Source: a virus
IMG/VR virus record: IMGVR_UViG_3300020538_000004
Coordinates: 1 to 64,000 of that record
Length of the DNA stretch: 64,000 nucleotides
Reading direction: 5' to 3' (one strand)
The position numbers and the translations under genes were made by a program. Below, piece after piece: positions 41,731 through 50,061 of this stretch. Numbering within the stretch: position 1 is the stretch's first letter; every line of letters begins with the position of its first letter. The notes under the pieces are model-generated. The model saw only the letters and a program-made list of their open reading frames with translations, was not told the origin of the DNA and did not search any database.

Positions 41731-41732
41731 GA

Positions 41733-42356
41733 TTATTTTGCTCCGTGATATGCCTTAACGCTTCCATCGTGATGAACGTGCCATGCGTGAATCTTTGTAT
41801 TCGGATGCTTTGCACCTAGAGCCAAAGAGTGATCTAAATTCTCAGTGCTATCGTCATACACGTGGACGTTTTTAAATTTGTGAGTAGTAATCTGATGGTC
41901 GATCACACGGGCTTTCTTTTGGGCAACACTACCAGGAGTCTTGTCATTACCCGCACGGTGAACGTGAATGTCGTGCATGGGAAGACCATGCTTTTTAAAT
42001 TTAGCAAGATATGTTTCTTTATCATTCATATCGCTTCTTGCCGTATTAATGATAATTTTGTGATGTGGCGAATTCTTAATGTTACTATGAATTGCTTTTA
42101 CTTTTGCCAACATCTTGTGGATTGGATGGGATTCATCATGAAATTTCTTAGAATCTTCAAACTCGCTAAAATTGTAGTGGTGACCAGGAGATAATTTATG
42201 AGTGTTGTATTCCGAATTACTCAAAGATGCAACGTGTTTCTGTCCGTGCATCACGTGAACTTTTGCATTGGTTTTAAACAGCGTTTCATCCACGTCAAAT
42301 GAATGCAGAGTGCCATGCTCAGCCGCCTCAGCTAAAAACTCCAGGAACGACTTCAC
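41733..42356 (-). CDS. HAD-type phosphatase with capsid-targeting-like leader
   Basis: This 207-residue protein starts MKSFLEFLAEAAEHG, close to the T4 internal-protein leader. HAD motifs are visible: HSFDVDETL with Asp21 and Asp23 (motif I), IINTARSDMND (motif II) and VHVYDDSTENLD (motif IV). The cap is His-rich. It lies between ligase-like and nucleotidyltransferase-like genes in one operon, overlapping the former by ATGA. It may remove 3' or 5' phosphates from nucleic acid or nucleotides. Confidence 0.75.
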   Translation of the reverse strand: MKSFLEFLAEAAEHGTLHSFDVDETLFKTNAKVHVMHGQKHVASLSNSEYNTHKLSPGHHYNFSEFEDSKKFHDESHPIHKMLAKVKAIHSNIKNSPHHKIIINTARSDMNDKETYLAKFKKHGLPMHDIHVHRAGNDKTPGSVAQKKARVIDHQITTHKFKNVHVYDDSTENLDHSLALGAKHPNTKIHAWHVHHDGSVKAYHGAK

Positions 42357-43594
42357 GGTTTTTTAGCAGCCCAAGGTTTAACCTTTAATAGATTCGCCTT
42401 TGCAAATTCTGAACGATTCACTAATTTAGTTGGTTCCGTATGTCCAGCGTGCGTATGGTTAATGACGAATCCTTCTGGTTTTGACTTTATGCCGTTGATA
42501 TGATGGTCCAGACCACCTTCATGCTTTTCTAGGTTTCTAACCAAAGTGTGTTTTGCCGCTGCAAGATGTCCATGCATTGCCAACAGATTGTTGTAATGTC
42601 CAGCATGCTTTTGAACATGAGCTGCATGTTCTGCGCCAGTTGCTTTTGCCTTTTGAATTCCACCTGAACTTTTTAATTTGCTAGCAATCTTCTCATGATG
42701 TGCCGCTAGATGAGACTTAAATCCAGACGCATTTGGAGTTTGATCGTGGCGAACCGTATGGTTAATGTATGTGGCAAGATGGCCGCTTTCGCCCTGATGG
42801 CGTTGGGTTGCTGCATACATCTTTGGTCCATGTTTGTCATGGATCGCCTTTGCAGCTGCCATGTGTTTATGGAAAGCATCCTGATCATGCTTAGGATAAT
42901 CGATCTTGCTCGTATCGTGTTCTGCCGTCTTCATATGAACGTCAGGATGCTGAGTAAAATTGTGAGTGTCTGGATGTGCACTGACAGACATATGTTCGAA
43001 TCCTGGTTTTGTAGGATTCGGATGATACTGCTGATGCACCACAACTCCAACATGAGAACGTTTTACTTTCTTCTCTTCGTCTCCATGAGCCGTATAGGTA
43101 ATGGTATTTGGAGTAAAAGAAACTGCCTCATGCAACTTATGATCCTCACGTGAGTGCATAACGTCTCCCTGATATACTCCGTGCTTCGGAGTGATTTTTG
43201 GAAGATGCTTTAAAGCTGTTTTTAACTTGCTAGCAAGACCCGGAGCGTGACCATAGTGTTTGTCCACATCTGCCGGAGTGTGTGCTAACTTTGGATCTTT
43301 ATTGAAAGCGGACTTCGTTGCAACGAAAAACTTCTTAGTTACCGGATGATGACCGAAAACAATCGATGGAGCTCCATCGTATTTCATCGTTAGATCCGAG
43401 CTAGACTTCTTCGCCTTCATATGCTCGTGTGCATGCATGAGTGCAGAATGAGCATGTTCAAAACCTTGGGATCCGTGCAAAAGCGGACGGTCTTCAGCAT
43501 GATGGATATGCTTGAGCTTTTGCGGCTCTGCACTTTCCAAAATCATTTCTAAATACGTATTGGCAATTGAGCGAAGAGATTCCAGATAAAACAT
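42353..43594 (-). CDS. Ligase-like (KxDG) nucleotidyltransferase, histidine-rich
   Basis: This 413-residue protein carries T-M-K-Y-D-G-A-P-S-I-V-F-G, with Lys71 as a likely adenylated residue (ligase motif I, KxDG). Near the end P-E-G-F-V-I-N (residues 373-379) matches motif IV and T-K-L-V-N-R-S-E-F is motif-V-like. It resembles the DUF6267 proteins of environmental T4-likes, from memory. By hand count about 54 residues are His (13%). The N-terminus ends in M-I-L-E/S, a possible gp21 site. RNA or DNA joining is the likely activity. Confidence 0.65.
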   Translation of the reverse strand: MFYLESLRSIANTYLEMILESAEPQKLKHIHHAEDRPLLHGSQGFEHAHSALMHAHEHMKAKKSSSDLTMKYDGAPSIVFGHHPVTKKFFVATKSAFNKDPKLAHTPADVDKHYGHAPGLASKLKTALKHLPKITPKHGVYQGDVMHSREDHKLHEAVSFTPNTITYTAHGDEEKKVKRSHVGVVVHQQYHPNPTKPGFEHMSVSAHPDTHNFTQHPDVHMKTAEHDTSKIDYPKHDQDAFHKHMAAAKAIHDKHGPKMYAATQRHQGESGHLATYINHTVRHDQTPNASGFKSHLAAHHEKIASKLKSSGGIQKAKATGAEHAAHVQKHAGHYNNLLAMHGHLAAAKHTLVRNLEKHEGGLDHHINGIKSKPEGFVINHTHAGHTEPTKLVNRSEFAKANLLKVKPWAAKKP

Positions 43595-43604
43595 AGTGAT
43601 ATCC

Positions 43605-43612
43605 TATTTATA
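43605..43612 (-). promoter_or_regulatory. Minus-strand late promoter TATAAATA
   Basis: TATTTATA on the plus strand reads TATAAATA on the minus strand, 10 bp before the start of the ligase-like gene. It should drive the three-gene minus operon down to 41110. Confidence 0.75.
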
Positions 43613-43636
43613 TAATCCGAACTTATTGCGTTCATG

Positions 43637-43663
43637 AAAAACCCCGAGATTTCTCTCAGGGTT
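43637..43663 (-). terminator. Minus-strand terminator after the lipoprotein gene
   Basis: On the minus strand AACCCTGAGA, GAAA loop and TCTCGGGGTT are followed by TTT. One A-C mismatch interrupts the stem. It lies 24 bp beyond the lipoprotein stop. Confidence 0.85.
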
Positions 43664-43687
43664 AATCGAGCTAAATTGTAATCAGTC

Positions 43688-43996
43688 TTAGTAGGACTTA
43701 GGAGCCGGAGCTGATGGAGCTACGATATCGGAAGTGCCTTTAACGACACCACCTACGAGATCGAGACCTCCACCGAGAACCTTGCCTGCGCCACTGACAA
43801 CTTTGCCAGCAGCATCCGAAGCAACTCCAAGAGTCTTGGAAGCATCGGAGGCTCCGTTACCTACGATATTGCCAACGCCACCAATAGCAGCAGAACCAAT
43901 TCCCTTTGTGGATTGATAAGCTGAATCGACTGTGCCGCAACCGGTGAGAAGGGCAGAAATAACAACTGCCGATAGAATATGTTTTGAGTATTGCAT
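43688..43996 (-). CDS. Lipoprotein with glycine-zipper repeats
   Basis: This 102-residue protein has a signal peptide ending in the lipobox L-L-T-G-C (Cys20). The mature part is Gly/Ala/Ser/Val-rich with repeated small-x-x-x-small spacing (GSAAIGGVGNIVGNG, VVSGAGKVLGGGLDLVGGVV), typical of glycine-zipper segments that insert in membranes. It has its own minus-strand late promoter and terminator. Host-envelope roles such as superinfection exclusion or lysis are possible; none is proven. Confidence 0.75.
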   Translation of the reverse strand: MQYSKHILSAVVISALLTGCGTVDSAYQSTKGIGSAAIGGVGNIVGNGASDASKTLGVASDAAGKVVSGAGKVLGGGLDLVGGVVKGTSDIVAPSAPAPKSY

Positions 43997-44003
43997 AGGA
44001 ACA

Positions 44004-44011
44004 TATTTATA
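44004..44011 (-). promoter_or_regulatory. Minus-strand late promoter for the lipoprotein
   Basis: TATTTATA on the plus strand equals TATAAATA on the minus strand, 7 bp before the lipoprotein start codon at 43996. Confidence 0.75.
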
Positions 44012-44038
44012 GTTTACACTAATTCAAAGTGTTGATAG

Positions 44039-44046
44039 TATAAATA
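44039..44046 (+). promoter_or_regulatory. Plus-strand late promoter for the head cassette
   Basis: An exact TATAAATA lies 59 bp before ATG 44106 and diverges from the minus-strand promoter at 44004. A CGGAAA/TTTCCG hairpin lies in the leader. Confidence 0.75.
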
Positions 44047-44105
44047 GTATTCTACATTAACGACTCGGAAAACTACTTTCCGGGTAATGGGAACCTCGAA
44101 CAATT

Positions 44106-44681
44106 ATGTACAGTTTTAAAGATTTCAGTACAGTCCAGTATGCTGGTGGCGAAACCGAAATGCAAGATTTCTATGCGTATAAACGCAAGAGGTCGCTTGC
44201 AGAAGAAGGCACCGAGAAGATTCGGGCAAACTTTAAGCAATCACGGCACCCACAGTTAAAGGTTGCGGATAACGTAAAAGAGGCTGAGGCGGCAAAGCCA
44301 GTGGATGAAGCAAACGATGCCCTTGATACTCGTAGACAGGCCGACATTAAAAAGGATCACGAGAGCCTAATGGGTAAATCCACGGATGAAGTCCACAAGA
44401 TTCATCGGGACATTCAGGGAAAGGTGCAATCAAAATATACTCCCGCGGATGTTGGCGGTAAAAAAGGAATGATTGCCGATATCCTCCGTCATCGTCACGG
44501 AGACACGCACGTGGCAAAACACTTTGGTCTTGCAGAGGAAACAGATGCCCGCACAAAGAAGCGGAACCGTCTCAAGAAAAAACCCATGGTCAAGGTTTCT
44601 GTAACGAAGCCAATGGGCTATCGTATTGCTGATATTGGAGCCGGTGGCGTTGAACACAATGTGAAGACGGGAACAATCTAA
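44106..44681 (+). CDS. Head-cassette protein, unknown
   Basis: This 191-residue, very charged protein starts MYSFKDFSTVQYAGGETEMQ. It is Lys/Asp/His-rich with segments DALDTRRQADIKKDHESLMG and KYTPADVGGKKGMIADIL. The C-terminus KPMGYRIADIGAGGVEHNVK is more ordered. It opens the plus-strand head cassette. The family is not recognised. Confidence 0.6.
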   Translation: MYSFKDFSTVQYAGGETEMQDFYAYKRKRSLAEEGTEKIRANFKQSRHPQLKVADNVKEAEAAKPVDEANDALDTRRQADIKKDHESLMGKSTDEVHKIHRDIQGKVQSKYTPADVGGKKGMIADILRHRHGDTHVAKHFGLAEETDARTKKRNRLKKKPMVKVSVTKPMGYRIADIGAGGVEHNVKTGTI

Positions 44682-44684
44682 TTA

Positions 44685-45611
44685 ATGAAGTCCTTTACAC
44701 AATTTGTAAGTGATCTAACGCCCAAGGATGTTGTATTCGTATTTGAGCGATTCAATCCTCCAACAATAGCCCACGAAAAACTGCTTGAACAAGTCGCAGA
44801 AATTGCAGCGGGATCAGCCTATCGAATTTACAGTTCTCACTTTGAAGACGCCAAAAAGAATCCACTAAAGTTGGAAGAGAAGGTAAAATGGATGCGCAAA
44901 GTGTTTCCGAAATATGCGCGAAATGTAATGAGCGATGATGTGAACACGGTGTTCTCAATATGTTCGAAATTATACGAACAGGGATTTACTCGCGTAACAA
45001 TGATGGCGGAAAATTCACGCGTCCTTGAATTTGAGGCTTTGCTTAATGGACATAACGGTGTTCAAACAAATGACGGCTTTTATAATTTTAAAGAAGGTGT
45101 CAAGGTTGTTGGATCTGAGAATTCCTCACTGCAGCTATCCGAGTCGGCAATGCATACTGCCGCAAAGTCGAATGATCTTGAGGCGTTTGCAAAAAATCTC
45201 CCTTCTTCTTTCCAGGATCACGAAGAACTCTTTAATGCTGTTCGAAATGGCATGGGTCTCAAAGAGTCTCGCAACTTCCGTAAACACATTCAACTTGAAT
45301 CTGTGGGTGACCGCAGAGAGGCCTACGTCTCCGGAAACTTATTTGAAGTTGGCAATGAAGTAGTCATTAAAGAATCCGAGGAACTCGGCAAGATCACTCA
45401 CTGTGGATCCAACTACCTCATCGTTGAACTCAATGATGGAAAGAAAGTTCGTAAATGGTTATCCGCGGTTGAACTCCTTGAAAAGAAAGAGATCACTCTT
45501 GAAAGCCAATTACTTCCAGTCATTTTAACATCATCTCCCGAGATTGCGGTGCGCACCCCTTCTCTCCAGGGAACACCAATTAGCTTAATCCGTAAAAATA
45601 GAATCGCATGA
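44685..45611 (+). CDS. Nucleotidyltransferase-like head-cassette protein
   Basis: This 308-residue protein begins MKSFTQFVSDLTPKD and then reads VVFVFERFNPPTIAHEKLLE, a degenerate HxGH-family nucleotidyltransferase site (T-I-A-H). SSHFEDAKKNPLKLEEKVKW and VTMMAENSRV are homologous to the corresponding parts of the protein at 41110. The C-terminal 100 residues form a beta-rich domain (GKITHCGSNYLIVELNDGKK). The degenerate motif leaves catalysis doubtful. It overlaps the next gene by ATGA. Confidence 0.65.
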   Translation: MKSFTQFVSDLTPKDVVFVFERFNPPTIAHEKLLEQVAEIAAGSAYRIYSSHFEDAKKNPLKLEEKVKWMRKVFPKYARNVMSDDVNTVFSICSKLYEQGFTRVTMMAENSRVLEFEALLNGHNGVQTNDGFYNFKEGVKVVGSENSSLQLSESAMHTAAKSNDLEAFAKNLPSSFQDHEELFNAVRNGMGLKESRNFRKHIQLESVGDRREAYVSGNLFEVGNEVVIKESEELGKITHCGSNYLIVELNDGKKVRKWLSAVELLEKKEITLESQLLPVILTSSPEIAVRTPSLQGTPISLIRKNRIA

Positions 45612-47314
45612 AAAACCTCAAACAAATTCGTTCCGCCGCGCTTGCTGAAGAACACATTGATGAAGCATCAAAGAAAAAGAGCTCGGATATGGCCCGCGTT
45701 AACGCTGGAGCCATGTCTAAATCAGAATTTGATTCTAAATGGAAGAAGCCAGCCAAGAAAAGTCTTGCTGGTCCGGGTGGGCTCTATAAGAATCTAGTGA
45801 AAGAAGAAGAACACGGCGCAGGAGAATTCGGTACCGCAGAGTTAACGAACAAGTACAAGAATGCAACTCCTGGCCAGAGTTCTAATGTGACTGAGGAAAA
45901 TAATTTTAAAGTTACATTTGCTCATGAACATCCTGAGGGCGAAAAGAAACATGAGTATGTTGTCAAAGCAAAGAATCAAAATGATGCTGATCATCAGGCG
46001 ATGTCTCTTCATCAGAAGGCTCATCCGAATGGAAAGTTTACAGTATGGGATAGTCAACCAATGCATGAAGAAGTTGATGAAGCTTGCTGGAGCGATTATA
46101 AACAAGTCGGCATGAAAATGAAAGACGGCCGCAAAGTTCCAAATTGCGTACCAAAAGAAGGTGCATCAGAAGATATGGCAATGCATCATGATGCTGCTCA
46201 GGCTGCAAAGAAAGCAGGAGACAATGACGCGTTTCATAAACACATGGACGCCAAGTTCGAAGTTGCCAAGAAGCGCGATGCGGAGAACGCAAAGAAGCCA
46301 GTAGTAAAAATTGGTGAAAATGTCAATAGCGCAAGTGGCACTGATTTAAATGAGGCGAGCGGATATAAGCAGCATAGCGGTACCGCCGCAATGCATTCTC
46401 AGGCGGCCAAGGACAATCCTTCGATTTCCACTCATATCAAGGCTGCAAATTCTCATGAGAAGGCTTCTAATTCTCATTCTCGGAAGCTGGATAAACTCAT
46501 TCGTAACAAAGCCTCCGCGGCAGATTTAACTCCTCATGAGACAATGGTGAAGCAGCACGATAAACAGGTAGTTATGCATAAGTTCATGGCTCACCGTCTC
46601 ATCAAGAAACATATGAACGAGGCTGTTGAAATTGCCGAGGCCATCGATTTAAAGAAGAATGCAAAGATCACACAACATTCTCAGGAAGCAATCGCTGCTG
46701 AAAAACGTGGAGACAAGCAGGCTCAGCAATTTCATCTTGCAATTGTCTCAAAGTTGAAGAATGAATCGGTCGAAGTAACAGAAGCTACAAAAGAAACAGA
46801 TGGTTCGGAAGAAGTTTCAATGGCAAAGAGTCAGCTCCTTAAGGTAGTGGACATGGCAAAAGACCTTGCAGCAGCCATGGATGACGAGGATGAACTCGAG
46901 GCATGGATTCAAAACAAGATCACGACTGCATATAACGAATTAGATGACGTACATTCCTATGTCGAATATGATGAGGATCTTCAGGATGAGAAGTACGATG
47001 CAGCTGACAAAGATACTCCGATGGATGAATCGGTCATTGCAGAGGAAACCGAGGATGGTGAAGAAACTGCAGGAATGTCGGATGATGACAAGAAATCCTT
47101 GGCTCGTCTCCAGGCTCTAATTCGCCTCGGTCTCCTTGATCGGCAAAGTCTTCCTACTATTTCTCGTGCAATCAAGAAGCTTGATACCGAAATGCCAATT
47201 AATAACATTGCTGAGAAAATGGCACTCTTCGAGCTATTACAGAGTCTCATATCAATTATAACTGGAGACACTAGCGTATTCGCAAAGGTTCGCTCCTCAG
47301 TCATTCGTAAATAA
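45608..47314 (+). CDS. Large charged head protein with repeated cleavage-type sites
   Basis: This 568-residue protein has a leader-like start (MKNLKQIRSAALAEEHIDEA) and repeated sites that gp21 could cut: V-T-E-E-N, L-N-E-A-S, M-N-E-A-V-E-I-A-E-A, V-T-E-A-T. It includes CWSDYKQVGMKMKDGRKVPN followed by C-V-P, a block frequent in structural proteins of environmental T4-likes. His-rich helical segments recall the 1957-2862 trio. The C-terminal LARLQALIRLGLLDRQSLPT and S-V-F-A-K-V-R are ordered. It may be processed into packaged peptides. Confidence 0.65.
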   Translation: MKNLKQIRSAALAEEHIDEASKKKSSDMARVNAGAMSKSEFDSKWKKPAKKSLAGPGGLYKNLVKEEEHGAGEFGTAELTNKYKNATPGQSSNVTEENNFKVTFAHEHPEGEKKHEYVVKAKNQNDADHQAMSLHQKAHPNGKFTVWDSQPMHEEVDEACWSDYKQVGMKMKDGRKVPNCVPKEGASEDMAMHHDAAQAAKKAGDNDAFHKHMDAKFEVAKKRDAENAKKPVVKIGENVNSASGTDLNEASGYKQHSGTAAMHSQAAKDNPSISTHIKAANSHEKASNSHSRKLDKLIRNKASAADLTPHETMVKQHDKQVVMHKFMAHRLIKKHMNEAVEIAEAIDLKKNAKITQHSQEAIAAEKRGDKQAQQFHLAIVSKLKNESVEVTEATKETDGSEEVSMAKSQLLKVVDMAKDLAAAMDDEDELEAWIQNKITTAYNELDDVHSYVEYDEDLQDEKYDAADKDTPMDESVIAEETEDGEETAGMSDDDKKSLARLQALIRLGLLDRQSLPTISRAIKKLDTEMPINNIAEKMALFELLQSLISIITGDTSVFAKVRSSVIRK

Positions 47315-47325
47315 CCGCAACAATT

Positions 47326-47625
47326 ATGGCCTCTCCAAAATCAATTGAAAATGACCACCGCCTCGATCGCATTGAAGCCAAAATCGATAAACTTGCGGAA
47401 GCGATCATCTCCCTGGCGCGAGCTGAAGAAAAGCTGCTGCAACTTGAAGGAGATAAGAAATTTCTCATGGGCAAAATGATCAAGTTAGAAGAACGGATGG
47501 AAAAGACGGAACGAACATTGAGCGAGAATTCAACGACAATCTCCGCAATCAATCGAATCTTCTGGATCGCTCTTTCCGGCACCATTGCAACTCTCATCGG
47601 CGCGTATTTAATGCGCCAACCCTAA
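47326..47625 (+). CDS. XhlA-like coiled-coil membrane protein
   Basis: This 99-residue protein has heptad repeats from about 10-70 (RLDRIEAKIDKLAEAIISL, LEERMEKTERTLSENSTTIS) and one C-terminal transmembrane helix (RIFWIALSGTIATLIGAYLM). This is the layout of XhlA/hemolysin-type proteins that accompany phage lysis genes. A role in lysis or membrane attachment is inferred; no holin or endolysin lies nearby. Confidence 0.65.
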   Translation: MASPKSIENDHRLDRIEAKIDKLAEAIISLARAEEKLLQLEGDKKFLMGKMIKLEERMEKTERTLSENSTTISAINRIFWIALSGTIATLIGAYLMRQP

Positions 47626-47630
47626 TTCAT

Positions 47631-47978
47631 ATGGAACCACAACTTATTCGCGCTCTTGTTTCCGAATATAATCAGATGGCTGAAGCATATAACCTAAGCC
47701 CAGACCATCGGGTTGAACACGATGCAGGGTCAGCAGAGTTTGCAAAACATTATGTTTCTGGGCATAAACACGAGCACTCCACTAGCCCCACAGAAAAACA
47801 TCAGAAAGATGCAGAAAAATTTCATTCCGACTATAGCGTGGATCATACTCGATCAGGCTTTGGCGGATCCGGTACATCCATCTATACTCATAAAGCCACG
47901 GGCCATCAATTTCAAGTAAATCGTACAGCTTCTGGAAAGGGCTTTTACGGTACAAACCATAACATTAAAGCCTTATAA
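47631..47978 (+). CDS. Histidine-rich head-cassette protein
   Basis: This 115-residue protein starts with a leader-like helix containing V-S-E/Y and M-A-E/A sites (MEPQLIRALVSEYNQMAEAY). The rest is rich in His, Ser, Gly and Lys with HDAGSAEFAKHYVSGHKHEH and a FGGSGTSIYTHKATGHQF beta-like part. The stop codon lies within a late promoter. Function is unknown. Confidence 0.55.
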   Translation: MEPQLIRALVSEYNQMAEAYNLSPDHRVEHDAGSAEFAKHYVSGHKHEHSTSPTEKHQKDAEKFHSDYSVDHTRSGFGGSGTSIYTHKATGHQFQVNRTASGKGFYGTNHNIKAL

Positions 47979-47981
47979 ATA
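47974..47981 (+). promoter_or_regulatory. Late promoter TATAAATA
   Basis: An exact TATAAATA overlaps the stop codon of the previous gene and lies 26 bp before ATG 48008. Confidence 0.75.
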
Positions 47982-48007
47982 GGGTAGCTTTCACTTCTTA
48001 AACAATC

Positions 48008-49213
48008 ATGAACTTAAAATCACTTCAGTCAGTCGCAGAATCATACCTCGCAATGCTCAAGCCCAAAGCCGCAGCATCAGGTGCTCGTCCAAAATGGGTA
48101 CCCACATCAATTACTGAAGAGAATGTAACTGCATTCGTTCAGGCTGTGACTGAAGCTGCTAATTCTAAGAAAGCTTCTTTTGAATTTAATGGTAAGAAAT
48201 ACGGTATCAAGAGCATCAAGGAAGAGGCCTCGGAAGAAGATCAAGGCCAGGCCAAGAAGATTCAGGACGCAGGAGTAGAAAATGCACCAAAGCAACCTTC
48301 TGATGAAGTTCCTGCGGAAGTTAAGGAAGAGGATGCAGAAGAGATTAAGATGGACAATCACGACGAGAAAGAAGTAAAGGCTGACGAAATGCCAAAACTC
48401 GATGATGACAAAGTAGAAGAAGAGCTTGTCGGCAATCAGCATAAGCTTGATGTCAATAAAAACGGCAAGGTTGATGGAGATGATCTAAAGAAACTCCGCA
48501 GTGAAGAAAAGGAAGAAGATTCTGATGAGAAAGATGCAGAACCCGATGCTGATGGCATGGACGAGCCAAACGATCAGGATGCAGACAAAGAAGATGAGAA
48601 GGATGAAGATGAGAAGCCAAAAATGACCGGCGAACAAACTATTGCTTCCGTTGCTGCTACCTATGCTTCAATGGTCAATGAGAATGTTGCAGGAGATCCT
48701 CATGCACATAACCTCACTAACAAAGCAAACGGGTTAACCGCCCTGGCTCACTCGTCCGGGTCGGACACGCATCATGAGGATGCTCAGCATGCTCACAATC
48801 TAGCAGCAGAACACTATCGCGTGTACGCTCACCACGCAGGCGATCCACAGATTCGAAGTGCAGCTAATATCCATCATGAATTCCATCGGAGTATGTACAA
48901 CCATCATATGCTTCATCTTGTTTCGGCAGATCAAGACAGAGAGGCAAGCGATGCAGCAGCAAAACACTACGGAAAGAAATCAGTTGAGGAAGGTACCGCG
49001 GCTGATGCAGAAGCGGGTCCAGAAGTCATGGATCCTGCAACACAGAAAATGAAAGATGATGCTGATGATGAAACAGAAGTTGTAGACATGCTTCCAACTG
49101 CTGCGCAAGACGGCGCGGATAAACTTGATTCTGCTGAAAAACCAGCTCCTGCCAATTCATCAGCTGCTCTTCCAAAGGTTGCCATTGTTGATTCTCCTGT
49201 TAAATTAAAATAG
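48008..49213 (+). CDS. Acidic/histidine-rich head protein with an EF-hand-like loop
   Basis: This 401-residue protein starts MNLKSLQSVAESYLAML, a leader with V-A-E/S. Residues about 70-215 are acidic and disordered, except for D-V-N-K-N-G-K-V-D-G-D-D (148-159), a 12-residue EF-hand/dockerin-type calcium loop. A His-rich helical region follows (about 225-330; DTHHEDAQHAHNLAAEHYRV) resembling the 1957-2862 trio. T-I-A-S-V-A-A-T-Y-A-S-M-V-N-E/N is a possible cleavage site. It is probably a packaged head protein. Confidence 0.65.
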   Translation: MNLKSLQSVAESYLAMLKPKAAASGARPKWVPTSITEENVTAFVQAVTEAANSKKASFEFNGKKYGIKSIKEEASEEDQGQAKKIQDAGVENAPKQPSDEVPAEVKEEDAEEIKMDNHDEKEVKADEMPKLDDDKVEEELVGNQHKLDVNKNGKVDGDDLKKLRSEEKEEDSDEKDAEPDADGMDEPNDQDADKEDEKDEDEKPKMTGEQTIASVAATYASMVNENVAGDPHAHNLTNKANGLTALAHSSGSDTHHEDAQHAHNLAAEHYRVYAHHAGDPQIRSAANIHHEFHRSMYNHHMLHLVSADQDREASDAAAKHYGKKSVEEGTAADAEAGPEVMDPATQKMKDDADDETEVVDMLPTAAQDGADKLDSAEKPAPANSSAALPKVAIVDSPVKLK

Positions 49214-49232
49214 TACTTAAACCAACACCTAT

Positions 49233-49616
49233 ATGAAATCATTGATTGAATCCATTAAACTACATTGGGCAGACTTTATCGGTCTCTTTAACCAGAAGCC
49301 TGACTATTATTATAGACTAGACGCTAACAAGGATGTTCAAAAGATGCCTTGTCACGAAGAAGAATGCACGTGCAATACCGAAGTAGCAGTTCCTCAGTCT
49401 TCCTATGAAGAAGATCTGCTCGAGCCTGCTGCAGTAGAACCAGTTGCGGTTGAAGAAAGCCAAGAAGAATCAGCTGAACCTGTTCGCACGAAGGCACAAC
49501 TCAAGGGTCTTTCTAAATTAGAACTTCAAGTGATTGCTGAGAATGAAGGTGTCAAGCTTAGTGGCAAAGAAAACAAACAGCAGATTGTCAATAAAATTGT
49601 TAAATCGGCGCTATAA
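49233..49616 (+). CDS. Head-cassette protein with SAP/HeH-like C-terminus
   Basis: This 127-residue protein starts MKSLIESIKLHWADFIGLF. The middle is acidic and holds CHEEECTC. The last 40 residues (LKGLSKLELQVIAENEGVKL followed by S-G-K-E-N-K-Q-Q-I-V) have the helix-extended loop-helix pattern of SAP/HeH DNA-binding domains. It may tether DNA within the head. The role is inferred. Confidence 0.55.
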   Translation: MKSLIESIKLHWADFIGLFNQKPDYYYRLDANKDVQKMPCHEEECTCNTEVAVPQSSYEEDLLEPAAVEPVAVEESQEESAEPVRTKAQLKGLSKLELQVIAENEGVKLSGKENKQQIVNKIVKSAL

Positions 49617-49620
49617 GTGA

Positions 49621-50046
49621 ATGAATCCATTTTCGGTATATCGTCAATTTCTTGAAGAGACGGCTCTCCTTGAATCGCAGTTTGATATCATCGAAGAAAT
49701 GGTCGAGAATATTGCCGAAAAGAACGGCGTAGACTCTGATGTGATCTGGGAAGATTTTGAATCCGTAGACGATCATGAACTTCTCGAGGCTGCAATTGAT
49801 GCTAAAGGGCACAAAAGCTCCACGGGCGGTTTAACTCAGAAAGGTCGGGATCATTATAATCGCAAGACGGGCGGTAATCTTAAAGCTCCGGTAACAACAT
49901 CTCCTTCTAAATTAAAGAAGGGCAGCAAGGCCGCAAATCGCCGCAAGTCATTCTGCGCCCGCATGTCCGGGGTGAAAGGGCCAATGAAGAAGCCCAATGG
50001 AGAACCAAGCCGAAAGGCTCTGGCTCTTAGGAAATGGAACTGCTAA
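49621..50046 (+). CDS. Basic head-cassette protein, DUF6321-like
   Basis: This 141-residue protein has a helical N-terminal half starting MNPFSVYRQFLEETALLES with L-E-E/T and an acidic stretch. The basic C-terminal half has STGGLTQKGRDHYNRKTGGN, SKAANRRKSFCARMSG and a closing ALALRKWNC. This basic half is that of DUF6321 phage proteins, by memory. The strong charge suggests binding to packaged DNA after removal of the acidic leader. Confidence 0.65.
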   Translation: MNPFSVYRQFLEETALLESQFDIIEEMVENIAEKNGVDSDVIWEDFESVDDHELLEAAIDAKGHKSSTGGLTQKGRDHYNRKTGGNLKAPVTTSPSKLKKGSKAANRRKSFCARMSGVKGPMKKPNGEPSRKALALRKWNC

Positions 50047-50061
50047 TGACATATATACATA

